Assembly (NCBI GenBank): GCA_031769625.1
Contig: JAUIMM010001409.1
Coordinates: 1,117,501 to 1,181,500 of the forward strand
Length of the DNA stretch: 64,000 nucleotides
Source: Taudactylus pleione
Taxonomy: Eukaryota; Chordata; Amphibia; Anura; Myobatrachidae
Reading direction: 5' to 3'
Shown here: one piece after another, positions 22,905-32,303 of the stretch
Layout of the letters: every line of letters starts with the position of its first letter
How positions within the stretch are numbered: position 1 is the stretch's first letter
Translations under genes and position numbers: made by a program
Notes under the pieces: generated by a model
Told to the model about the DNA's origin: nothing
Database searches by the model: none
Seen by the model: the letters and a program-made list of their open reading frames with translations, nothing else

Positions 22905-22990
22905 TGGTTTGGACATCTGGTCCGGACTGAAGGACGTGCCAACAATTTCTGACAAGTCTACTGTCACTGCATATGATACTTTCCTCAAAG
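22905..22990 (+). pseudogene. possible internal hAT transposase remnant
   Basis: A short stretch that translates as IWSGLKDVPTISDKSTVTAY and sits between tandem-repeat units. It is the only non-repeat sequence between the N- and C-terminal pieces and is identical in copy 2 (26990-27070). It may be a coding scrap left by repeat-mediated deletion. Weak evidence. Confidence 0.3.
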
Positions 22991-23570
22991 CAGCAGCGAC
23001 AAGCGTGCGTCTGTCTGTTAAAGGGTGGTGACACCCTCAAAGTGTGCTACACAAACAATAAAAATATTGTTCTTTTTTTTCTGTCTTTGTGAATTGTGTG
23101 GGCTGTAGCCGCACTTGCATCCTCAAAGCAAGAGCAACAAGCGTGCGTCTGTCTGTTAAAGGGTGGTGTAACTCTCAAAGTGCTCCAAAAAATAAAAAAA
23201 AAATTTTTTAATGTGTTTGTGACTTGTGTGCGATGTAGCCGCACTTGCATCTTCAAAGCAGCAGCGACAAGCGTGCGTCTGTCTGTTAAAGGGTGGTGAC
23301 ACCCTCAAAGTGTGCTACACAAACAATAAAAATATTCTTCTTCTTTTTTCTGTCTTTGTGAATTGTGTGGGCTGTAGCCGCACTTGCATTCTCAAAGCAG
23401 CAGCGACAAGCGTGCGTCTGTCTGTTAAAGGGTGGTGACACCCTCAAAGTGTGCTACACAAACAATAAAAATATTCTTCTTTTTTTTTCTGTCTTTGTGA
23501 ATTGTGTGGGCTGTAGCTGCACTTGCATCCTCAAAGCAGCAGCGACAAGCGTGCGTCTGTCTGTTAAAGG
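22990..23570 (+). repeat. 135-139 bp tandem repeats in hAT copy 1
   Basis: Four diverged units marked by CTCAAAGCAGCAGCGACAAG, CGTCTGTCTGTTAAAGGGTG and GTGCTACACAAACAATAAAA. They share the GTGAATTGTGTG...GCCGCAC core with the 160 bp units upstream, so they are a second subfamily of the same repeat. Confidence 0.8.
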
Positions 23571-23788
23571 ATTACATCGGTGATAGCATCCAAGTAGGCA
23601 TGTCAGACAGTCCGTACCTGTACTGGCAGGAAAAAGAAGCAATTTGGAGGTCCCTGTACAAACTGGCTCTATTTTACCTGAGTTGCCCCCCCTCCAGTGT
23701 GTACTCCGAAAGAGTGTTTAGTGCAGCCGGGAACCTTGTCAGCGAAAAAGGTGTAGGAGGTTGCTTCCACAAAATGTGGAGAAGATGA
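23571..23788 (+). pseudogene. hAT transposase C-terminal dimerisation region, frameshifted
   Basis: Encodes SPYLYWQEKEAIWRSLYKLA and LSCPPSSVYSERVFSAAGN, the hATC signature (YW, then L.LFYLS.PPSS..ERVFS.AG). After NLVSE, two extra A bases in GCGAAAAAGG (about 23744) shift the frame, so the usual R.RLLP..VE tail is lost; copy 2 retains it. It begins directly after a tandem-repeat unit, with no start codon of its own. Confidence 0.75.
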
Positions 23789-23798
23789 TGTTCATAAA

Positions 23799-23969
23799 AT
23801 GAATTATCAACTCTTCCAGGGAGACCAGCCTCCAGAACGTACAGAGGGACCTGTGGTTGTGGATTCCACCGGGAACGAATTAATACTCTGTGAGGATGAG
23901 GATGTACACACTGAAGAGGGTGAGGAATCGGTGGATGAGGAGGATGAGGATGACATCTTGCCTCCGTAG
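23799..23969 (+). pseudogene. acidic-tail frame downstream of hAT domain
   Basis: A 56-codon frame starting MNYQLFQGDQPPERTEG and ending in a Glu/Asp-rich tail (EEGEESVDEEDEDDILPP). Its ATG overlaps the stop of the transposase frame (AAATGA; in copy 2 that stop closes the intact hATC frame), and one extra base would fuse the two, as hAT proteins usually continue past the VE..MF.K motif. It is present with two or three differences in copy 2, so it was probably the original C-terminus before a one-base loss in a shared ancestor. Confidence 0.5.
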
Positions 23970-24604
23970 AGCCAGTTTGTGCAGGGACAGATTAATTGCC
24001 AGCTTGTTTTGTGGGGGCCCAAACGAACCAATCATTTCAGCCACAGTTGTGTGGCAGACCCTGGCGCTGAAATGATTGGCTTGTTAAAGTGTGCATGTCC
24101 TGTTTATACAACATAAGAGTGGGTGGGAGGGCCCAAGGACAATTCCATCTTGCACCTCTTTTTTTTCTTTGCATTATGTACAGTTTGGGGCCTAGTTTTT
24201 CAAACTGCCATCCTGTCTGCCACTGCAGTGTCACTGATAGATGGGCCACGTGTTTGTGCCGCCCACTCGTGTCGCTTAGCATAGTCATCCAGCTACCTCG
24301 GTGCAACCTTTTGGACATAAAAACACTATTGTGAGGTGTGAGGTGTTCAGAATAGACTGGAAATGAGTGGAAATTAAGGTTATTGAGGTTAATAATAGCA
24401 TAGGAGCAGAAAAACCTACAAATTCTGTGATTTTAGCTGTTTTTATGCTTTTTTTCAAAAAAATACAGATCCAAAACACAAAACCCAGAACCCAAAACAC
24501 GGAAGGGTGGTTTTGGCAAAACCAATCCAGATCCAAAACACAAAGAAAGATCCAGATCCAAAACCAAAACACAAAACACGAAAAGTGGCCGATGCACACC
24601 CCTA

Positions 24605-25092
24605 TATTATACAGTCCCCATACTATTGTGTTATACAGTTCCCATACTATAGAGTTATACAATCCCCATAGTATAGTGTTATACAGTTCCCATACTATAG
24701 TGTTATACAATCCCCATACTATAGTGTTATACAGTTCCCATACTATAGTGTTATACAGTTCCCATACTATAATATTATACAGTCCCCATACTATAGTGTT
24801 ATACAGTTCCCATACTATAATATTATACAGTCCCCATACTATTGTTTTATACAGTTCCCATACTATAGAGTTATACAATCCCCATAGTATAGTGTTATAC
24901 AGTTCCCATACTATAGTGTTATACAATCCCCATACTATAGTGTTATACAGTTCCCATACTATAGTGTTATACAGTTCCCATACTATAGTGTTATACAGTT
25001 CCCATACTATAGTGTTATACAGTTCCCATACTATAATATTATACAGTCCCCATACTATAGAGTTATACAGTTCCCATACTATAATATTATAC
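24605..25092. repeat. 24 bp satellite between the two hAT copies
   Basis: Same 24 bp unit as 17630-19398, with diagnostic variants TACTATTGTGTTATACAG, TATAGAGTTATACAATC and CTATAATATTATACAG in a set order. That order recurs downstream of hAT copy 2 from 28404. Confidence 0.9.
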
Positions 25093-25241
25093 TAGGGGTG
25101 AGCGGGTTCGGATTTCTGAAATCCGAGCCCCCTGATCCGAGGCAGATCCGAGTCAGGCTCGACTTTTCCCGCCTGACTCGGATCTGAAATCGAGGCAAAA
25201 CGTCATCATCCCGCCTTCCGAGTCTCGCGGGTTTTGGAACC

Positions 25242-25249
25242 TATATAAG
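25242..25249 (+). promoter_or_regulatory. TATA box of hAT copy 2
   Basis: TATATAAG in the same context as in copy 1 (GGTTTTGGAACC upstream, GGTACCCGCGTCGG downstream). Confidence 0.6.
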
Positions 25250-25644
25250 GTACCCGCGTCGGCGCCATTTTCTCACTCGGCTGTGGACAGTGAAGAGGGA
25301 GGGTGGGAGTTAGGGCTGGCTGGGCTGTGTAGTGTAGTGTAGTGCAGAGTAGTGTTGTGCTGTGCTGCGCTGTGCTGCTGTTGTCCACTACTTCAAAGTC
25401 CATAGGGGCTGGCTGTGTTGTGCTGTGCTGCTGTTGTTAATAGGGGCTGTGTCCACTACTTCAAAGTCCTTAGGGGCTGGCTGGATTGTGTTGTGCAGTC
25501 AGTTCTCCATAGGGGCTGTGTCCACTCCAAAGTCCTGTGCAGTGTCCTAGTCCTAAAGGGGTGCTGTAGTGTTGTCCAGGGGGTGCTCTGTCCATCAGGG
25601 GTGCTCCCCCCAAGTGCTAAAAAAATTATATTTTTTGTGTGTTT

Positions 25645-26930
25645 GTGAATTGTGTGCGCAGTAGCCGCACGTGCATCAACAAAGTAGTGCCAAGCGTGCG
25701 CCTGTGTTATAAGTAAAGGGCCGGCTGGCTTGACCGTTAAAGGGTGCTGTAACCCCCAAAGTACACTCCAGTCCAAACCAAAAAATATATATTTTCTGTG
25801 TTTGTGAATTGTGTGCGCAGTAGCCGCACGTGCATCAACAAAGTAGTGCCAAGCGTGCGCCTGTGTCATAAGTAAAGGGCCGGCTGGCTTGACCGTTAAA
25901 GGGTGCTGTAACCCCCAAAGTACACTCCAGTCCAAACCAAAAAAAAAATTATTTTCTGTGTCTGTGAATTGTGTGTGCAGTAGCCGCACGTGCATCAACA
26001 AAGTAGTGCCAAGCGTGCGCCTGTGTCATAAGTAAAGGGCCGGCTGGCTTGACCGTTAAAGGGTGCTGTAACCCCCAAGTACACTCCAAACCAAAAAAAT
26101 ATATATTTTCTGTGTTTGTGAATTGTGTGCGCAGTAGCCGCACGTGCATCAACAAAGTAGTGCCAAGCGTGCGCCTGTGTCATAAGTAAAGGGCCGGCTG
26201 GCTTGACCGTAAAGGGTGCTGTAACCCCCAAAGTACACTCCAGTCCAAACCAAAAAAAAAATTATTTTCTGTGTTTGTGAATTGTGTGCGCAGTAGCCGC
26301 ACGTGCATCAACAAAGTAGTGCCAAGCGTGCGCCTGTGTCATAAGTAAATGGCTGGCTGGCTTGACCATTAAAGGGTGCTGTAACCCCCAAAGTACACTA
26401 CAGTCCAAACCAAAAAAAAAATAATTTTCTGTGTTTGTGAATTGTGTGCGCAGTAGCCGCACGTGCATCAACAAAGTAGTGCCAAGCGTGCGCCTGTGTC
26501 ATAAGTAAAGGGCCGGCTGGCTTGACCGTTAACGGGTGCTGTAACCCCCAAAGTACACTCAAGTCCAAACCAAAAAAAAAATTATTTTCTGTGTTTGTGA
26601 ATTGTGTGCACAGTAGCCGCACGTGCATCAACAAAGTAGTGCCAAGCGTGCGCCTGTGTCATAAGTAAAGGGCCGGCTGGCTTGACCGTTAAAGGGTGCT
26701 GTAACCCCCAAAGTACACTCCAAACAAAAAAATATATATTTTCTGTGTTTGTGAATTGTGTGCGCAGTAGCCGCACGTGCATCAACAAAGTAGTGCCAAG
26801 CGTGCGCCTGTGTCATAAGTAAAGGGCCGGCTGGCTTGACCGTTAAAGGGTGCTGTAACCCCCAAAGTACACTCCAAACCAAAAAAATATATATTTTCTG
26901 TGTTTGTGAATTGTGTGCACTGTGGCTGCA
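25645..26930 (+). repeat. 160 bp tandem repeats inside hAT copy 2
   Basis: About 8 units of the repeat described for copy 1, with different A-run lengths and a few unit-specific variants (AAATGGCTGGCTGGC near 26347, TTAACGGGTGC near 26529). Confidence 0.9.
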
Positions 26931-27380
26931 CGTGCATCAACAAAGGAGCAGCGCCAAGCGTGCGCCTGTGTCATAAGTCAAGGGCTGGTTTGGACATCTG
27001 GTCCGGACTGAAGGACGTGCCAACAATTTCTGACAAGTCTACTGTCACTGCATATGATACTTTCCTCAAAGCAGCAGCGACAAGCGTGCGTCTGTCTGTT
27101 AAAGGGTGGTGACACCCTCAAAGTGTGCTACACAAACAATAAAAATATTCTTCTTCTTTTTTCTGTCTTTGTGAATTGTGTGGGCTGTAGCCGCACTTGC
27201 ATTCTCAAAGCAGCAGCGACAAGCGTGCGTCTGTCTGTTAAAGGGTGGTGACACCCTCAAAGTGTGCTACACAAACAATAAAAATATTCTTCTTTTTTCT
27301 GTCTTTGTGAATTGTGTGGGCTGTAGCTGCACTTGCATCCTCAAAGCAGCAGCGACAAGCGTGCGTCTGTCTGTTAAAGG

Positions 27381-27610
27381 ATTACATCGGTGACAGCATC
27401 CAAGTAGGCATGTCAGACAGTCCGTACCTGTACTGGCAGGAAAAAGAAGCAATTTGGAGGTCCCTGTACAAACTGGCTCTATTTTACCTGAGTTGCCCCC
27501 CCTCCAGTGTGTACTCCGAAAGAGTGTTTAGTGCAGCCGGGAACCTTGTCAGCGAAAGGTGTAGGAGGTTGCTTCCACAAAATGTGGAGAAGATGATGTT
27601 CATAAAATGA
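27381..27610 (+). pseudogene. hAT transposase C-terminal dimerisation region (frame intact)
   Basis: Same hATC segment as 23571-23788 but without the two-base insertion: after AGNLVSE it continues RCRRLLPQNVEKMMFIK and stops. YW, the PPSS..ERVFS.AG block and the RR.L.P..VE helix are all present. It has no N-terminal or catalytic part and starts directly after a tandem-repeat unit, so it is a fragment. Overlaps the acidic-tail frame that follows by ATGA. Confidence 0.75.
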
Positions 27611-27777
27611 ATTATCAACTCTTCCAGGGAGACCAGCCTCCAGAACGTACAGAGGGACCTGTGGTTGTGGATTCCAGCGGGGACGAATTAATACTCTGTG
27701 AGGATGAGGATGTACACACTGAAGAGGGTGAGGAATCGGTGGATGAGGAGGATGAGGATGACATCTTGCCTCCGTAG
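27607..27777 (+). pseudogene. acidic-tail frame, hAT copy 2
   Basis: 56 codons matching 23799-23969, with SSGDE in place of STGNE near the middle. Conserved length and stop in both copies. Confidence 0.5.
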
Positions 27778-28403
27778 AGCCAGTTTGTGCAGGGACACAT
27801 TAATTGCCAGCTTGTTTTGTGGGGGCCCAAACGAACCAATCATTTCAGCCACAGTTGTGTGGCAGACCCTGGCGCTGAAATGATTGGTTTGTTAAAGTGT
27901 GCATGTCCTGTTTATACAACATAAGAGTGGGTGGGAGGGCCCAAGGACAATTCCATCTTGCACCTCTTTTTTTTCTTTGCATTATGTACAGTTTGGGGCC
28001 TAGTTTTTCAAACTGCCATCCTGTCTGCCACTGCAGTGTCACTCCTAGATGGGCCACGTGTTTGTGCCGCCCACTCGTGTCGCTTAGCATAGTCATCCAG
28101 CTACCTCGGTGCAACCTTTTGGACATAAAAACACTATTGTGAGGTGTGAGGTGTTCAGAATAGACTGGAAATGAGTGGAAATTAAGGTTATTGAGGTTAA
28201 TAATAGCATAGGAGCAGAAAAACCTACAAATTCTGTGATTTTAGCTGTTTTTATGCTTTTTTTAAAAAAAATAGATCCAAAACACAAAACCCAGAACCCA
28301 AAACACGGAAGGGTGGTTTTGGCAAAACCAATCCAGATCCAAAACACAAAGAAAGATCCAGATCCAAAACCAAAACACGAAAAGTGGCCGATGCACACCC
28401 CTA

Positions 28404-29239
28404 TATTATACAGTCCCCATACTATTGTGTTATACAGTTCCCATACTATAGAGTTATACAATCCCCATAGTATAGTGTTATACAGTTCCCATACTATAGT
28501 GTTATACAATCCCCATACTATAGTGTTATACAGTTCCCATACTATAGTGTTATACAGTTCCCATACTATAATATTATACAGTCCCCATACTATAGTGTTA
28601 TACAGTTCCCCTACTATAATATTATACAGTCCCCATACTATAGTGTTATACAGTCCCCATACTATAGTGTTATACAGTCCCCATACTATAGTGTTATACA
28701 GTTCCCATACTATAATATTATACAGTCCCCATACTATTGTTTTATACAGTTCCCATACTATAGAGTTATACAATCCCCATAGTATAGTGTTATACAATCC
28801 CCATACTATAGTGTTATACAGTTCCCATACTATAGTGTTATACAGTTCCCATACTATAATATTATACAGTCCCCATACTATAGAGTTATACAGTCCCCAT
28901 ACTATAGAGTTATACTGTCCCCATACTATAGTGTTATACAGTTCCCATACTATAGTGTTATACAGTTCCCATACTATAATATTATACAGTCCCCATACTA
29001 TAGTGTTATACAGTCCCCATACTATAGTGTTATACAGTCCCCATACTATAGTGTTATACAGTCCCCATACTATAGTGTTATACAGTCCCCATACTATAGT
29101 ACTATATAGTCCCCATACTATAGTGTTATACAGTCCCCATACTATAGTGTTATACAGTCCCCATACTATAATATTATACAGTCCCCATACTATAGTGTTA
29201 TACAGTCCCCATACTATAGTGTTATACGGTCCCCATACT
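28404..29239. repeat. 24 bp satellite between hAT copy 2 and Ngaro 1
   Basis: About 35 units. The first ten or so repeat the variant order at 24605-24890, then the array becomes more uniform. It ends CCCCATACT at 29239, in mid-unit, where the retrotransposon begins. Confidence 0.9.
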
Positions 29240-29630
29240 TAAACTTCCCATCGTCTGAGGATTGACCTGCGTGTGAATCAGTGACAATAACATACTTAAT
29301 TGAAATAAAGACACGGAGACTTGTATTTGGCAGAATTTGTTAGCTATTTATTTAAAAACATATAATGAATTAGTTACTATATTAATTAAATTAATTTAAA
29401 TATGGTGGCAAAGAAAGAACGGCTAACAACCGCCCAAGCCTAACACTATAAACACTCCAACCACAACACAATACGCTCAAGCCTTCTATCTTGACTACCC
29501 ACCCGGTAAGGTGATGATGCTGCCCCCGGCAGGGTGGTCCAGCAGACTTTATGAGTCAACGAAGGTGAGCAAAACAATGAGTAAACAAATATTCACAGTG
29601 CTAATAGGTAACCTGCCGTTCTTTCCCGCC
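29240..29630 (-). repeat. Ngaro 1 terminal repeat B2
   Basis: 391 bp, same length as B1 (29881-30271) and identical to it by eye. Begins TAAACTTCCCATCGTCTGAG on the plus strand and ends CTTTCCCGCC. A 78 bp non-repeated joint (29631-29708) with GGGAGGGAGGGTGGG separates it from A2. Confidence 0.9.
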
Positions 29631-29708
29631 TAAAATAGCCAACGAAACAATCACCAAACCCAAATCAAAAAGAGCCCATAAAAATAAACTTTAGGGAGGG
29701 AGGGTGGG

Positions 29709-29880
29709 AAGACAGGAACAAAAGAGGCTGACTCCGCCTCCAACAATCTCTAATATCCCTGCTATAACCTACAACCCTAAAAACCCATTGGCCCTAATTA
29801 TCACATGATTCCTCACACTGGTCTGCCCCCAGCCTAGGAAGTTTAACCCTCTCCACTCCTATACAGTCATTTCGTTTATC
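29709..29880 (-). repeat. Ngaro 1 internal repeat A2
   Basis: 172 bp, identical by eye to A1 (36043-36214). Ends TCATTTCGTTTATC directly against B1. Confidence 0.9.
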
Positions 29881-30271
29881 TAAACTTCCCATCGTCTGAG
29901 GATTGACCTGCGTGTGAATCAGTGACAATAACATACTTAATTGAAATAAAGACACGGAGACTTGTATTTGGCAGAATTTGTTAGCTATTTATTTAAAAAC
30001 ATATAATGAATTAGTTACTATATTAATTAAATTAATTTAAATATGGTGGCAAAGAAAGAACGGCTAACAACCGCCCAAGCCTAACACTATAAACACTCCA
30101 ACCACAACACAATACGCTCAAGCCTTCTATCTTGACTACCCACCCGGTAAGGTGATGATGCTGCCCCCGGCAGGGTGGTCCAGCAGACTTTATGAGTCAA
30201 CGAAGGTGAGCAAAACAATGAGTAAACAAATATTCACAGTGCTAATAGGTAACCTGCCGTTCTTTCCCGCC
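29881..30271 (-). repeat. Ngaro 1 internal repeat B1
   Basis: 391 bp copy of B2. It lies 46 bp past the stop of the hydrolase frame in the sense direction. Confidence 0.9.
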
Positions 30272-30317
30272 AAAAGCAAGGTTCTGCCAAAAGAAACCTT
30301 GCACCGCCACCATAGAA

Positions 30318-30881
30318 CTAACGCACAGAAACCACAACCTCAAACAGATCCTCAAGAAAAATAAACATACCTTCCTCCGCTAAATGAACCCCGTCAGACC
30401 GAAAAAGGTAAGTATACCGAAATTTTATCCTAGGATGTCTGACCACTGCCCCACCATTTTCCAACACAAATTTTGAAACCGTAAAGTTCACTTTCTTCCG
30501 GGCTTCATCAATGGCTCTGCCGTCAACCACACCACTCCAACACAATCTAGAGACCATGAAAGACCAAACTATTGTGCAAGCTGGCCATGCCATTATAATC
30601 TGACCCAAATCCTCCACCACCGCATGCCTTAAATCCAGAGATGTCCTCTTGCCCAAATCATTCCCGCCTAGATGAATAACCACGACTCTCGGTAAGCCAT
30701 ACCGCTGAACCTGCTGCAAGAGTTTAGGCTTAAGGCTCTCCCACAACATACCTCTGACCCCTATCCATCTAACTCCACTAGCCCCCGGAAACAACGGCGC
30801 GTCCTGCGCCTGCATGAACCTAGCCGCCCAAAAAACAAATGAATGGCCAATTATCCATACAGTACAATCATCAAAAGCCAT
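30318..30881 (-). CDS. SGNH/GDSL-like hydrolase of Ngaro 1
   Basis: 187 residues. SGNH blocks are visible: block I VWIIGHSF (Ser14 as nucleophile), block III HLGGNDLG (Gly-Asn at 73-74) and block V SDGVHLAEEG (Asp163, His166). SGNH hydrolases are small esterases, and a hydrolase frame downstream of the recombinase is known for Ngaro elements; its role in their life cycle is not established. No signal peptide or membrane segment is seen. The start ATG lies about 500 bp beyond the recombinase stop, so it may be translated from a separate message. The decayed copy in Ngaro 2 keeps the same motifs. Confidence 0.8.
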   Translation of the reverse strand: MAFDDCTVWIIGHSFVFWAARFMQAQDAPLFPGASGVRWIGVRGMLWESLKPKLLQQVQRYGLPRVVVIHLGGNDLGKRTSLDLRHAVVEDLGQIIMAWPACTIVWSFMVSRLCWSGVVDGRAIDEARKKVNFTVSKFVLENGGAVVRHPRIKFRYTYLFRSDGVHLAEEGMFIFLEDLFEVVVSVR

Positions 30882-31086
30882 TCCTATAATGAGGGAAAAA
30901 CAAAGAAAACATTAAAGTTATTGTAAAATTTTAGCATATTTAATCATGTATATCTAACGGGGAACATATTACTGAGGATCTGCCAAAAAGAAAAAATTTT
31001 GATTTGAATCTTTAAAGATCAACAAGCTTCTGTGCCAATTTGAAGCAACATGAAGACACAAGAGGATAAGTTAAAATAAAAAAGAA

Positions 31087-31112
31087 GGGGGGGGGGAGAG
31101 CGGGGGGGGGGT
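31087..31112 (+). other. paired G-runs between recombinase and hydrolase genes
   Basis: Two runs of ten G separated by AGAGC on the plus strand (C-runs in the element's sense). They could form a G-quadruplex in the antisense strand or simply be slippage-prone. A shorter G-rich stretch lies at the matching place in Ngaro 2 (about 40137-40147). Confidence 0.6.
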
Positions 31113-31388
31113 TTGGGAGAGATATCGGATAACACAAGTGAACTCGACCAGAGAGAAAACATAAAACCTGCTGAGGGACATATAATTGTAATTATAAACC
31201 AAATAGCCGAATTAAATCCGTCAGATCAGGTAAAAAAAATCGTCAAAACTCTCCAGACTCCCACTGAAATCAATGGCGAGTAGCTAGTCCCCGAGTAGGA
31301 AAGACAGGGGAAAACAAACAAGACCAGGACCAATGACATTTCGTAAAACATAACAAACCATATGTAACGTGCATGCACAACATTAACC

Positions 31389-32303
31389 TCAATGATTCGG
31401 TCGAATGTAACGCTTATAACTGGCTGATTTCCATCGGCCCAGAGCTTGAATCTGTGACTCTGGAAATCCCGCAGCAGCGGCGGAAGTGGCAGCACCAATT
31501 CGAAACGAATGCGTGCCGAACTCCCCTGGTGAGAGGCCCACGCTGCAAAGACATCGCCGCAGCATCCAACTAAACTGAAATTTTGTCAGCGGAAGCCCAT
31601 CGCCATGCATCAGCCATGAGCCCTCCGCTGAGGGTCTGACAGATGCATAACGAGTGGCCAAGCCGACCGGACAAATTCGACAATCCGCCGAGGGGACCAA
31701 TGTTATCCAGCGACCCCTGCCTAACTGATCGGTCTTAGAACGACGCAATCTGCACAGCAAGGACCTCTCACCCACCTTCACATCCGAACGCAGCATAGTT
31801 GAATCCCTCCACTTGGAGGGAGCAACCAATTCCGACACCCGGAAAGCACCATGAAAAGCCATGGAAAAAGCTAACTTAAACAAAAGCGTTTCGAAACCGG
31901 AGGCCGCCACGTCCGCAACCGCTCCTAGAATGGACGGTAACAGATAAATGTCTATAGGCCGTCTTTTATCGGGGTTAACCGGCTCAGCGCGCGCCCAACC
32001 TTTCAAGGCCTTTGTGATGACAAAACTCCTTGTAAGGTCAGGGATTCCCTTCAATTTGGAGAAAAACGAAATACCTGCCAGGTACCGTGAAACTACCGCT
32101 CTCGATTTGCCAGATACATACAGCTGCCAAATAAAAGCAAGCATCAATTGATGCTGACCCTTACCTCCAAGGCCTTGGCTACGGGAAAAAACTTCCCATT
32201 CTTCCCAAGACCGACGGTAAGCCTTGAGGGTACTTGGTGCAATGGACAGCTCCGCTAACCCCTCCAGTCCGGCTTGATAACCTGCCAAACATAAGAGGGG
32301 CAC
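31389..32303 (-). CDS. tyrosine recombinase of Ngaro 1
   Basis: 304 residues. An N-terminal SAM-like core-binding part (about 20-105, STLKAYRRSWEEWEVFSRS) is followed by the catalytic domain with Arg155 (AFHGAFRVSELV), Lys190 (RRSKTDQ), His265-x-x-Arg268 (GTHSFRIGAATS), Trp291 (LGRWKS) and Tyr296 or Tyr299 (SYKRYIR) as nucleophile. It inserts a circular DNA intermediate without target duplication, replacing a DDE integrase. The start ATG lies 49 nt inside the end of the RT frame, in another frame; the same 49 nt overlap occurs in Ngaro 2. The stretch TTATGTTTGGCAG at that start also resembles a splice acceptor, an alternative way of making this protein. Confidence 0.9.
   Translation of the reverse strand: MPLLCLAGYQAGLEGLAELSIAPSTLKAYRRSWEEWEVFSRSQGLGGKGQHQLMLAFIWQLYVSGKSRAVVSRYLAGISFFSKLKGIPDLTRSFVITKALKGWARAEPVNPDKRRPIDIYLLPSILGAVADVAASGFETLLFKLAFSMAFHGAFRVSELVAPSKWRDSTMLRSDVKVGERSLLCRLRRSKTDQLGRGRWITLVPSADCRICPVGLATRYASVRPSAEGSWLMHGDGLPLTKFQFSWMLRRCLCSVGLSPGEFGTHSFRIGAATSAAAAGFPESQIQALGRWKSASYKRYIRPNH

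Larger units (their letters stand above)
19399..24604 (+). mobile_element. hAT-type DNA transposon, copy 1 (defective)
   Basis: A 5206 bp element flanked by the 8 bp direct repeat TATTATAC (19391-19398 and 24605-24612), the hAT hallmark. Termini are TAGGGGTGAGC at the left and, inverted, TAGGGGTGTGC at the right. In order it holds a subterminal hairpin, a TATA-box promoter, about 14 copies of a 160 bp repeat, an N-terminal transposase fragment, several 135-139 bp repeats, the C-terminal hAT dimerisation region and an acidic-tail frame. The central catalytic part of the transposase is missing, so it cannot be autonomous. Confidence 0.85.
25093..28403 (+). mobile_element. hAT-type DNA transposon, copy 2 (defective)
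   Basis: A 3311 bp relative of copy 1 with the same termini and the same flanking TATTATAC (25085-25092 and 28404-28411). It has about 8 of the 160 bp units, lacks the N-terminal transposase fragment, and has fewer 135-139 bp units. The join at about 26946-26975 falls inside AGCAGCGCCAAGCGTGCGCC, which occurs twice in copy 1 (about 22228 and 22866), so about 640 bp was lost by recombination between repeats. Confidence 0.85.
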
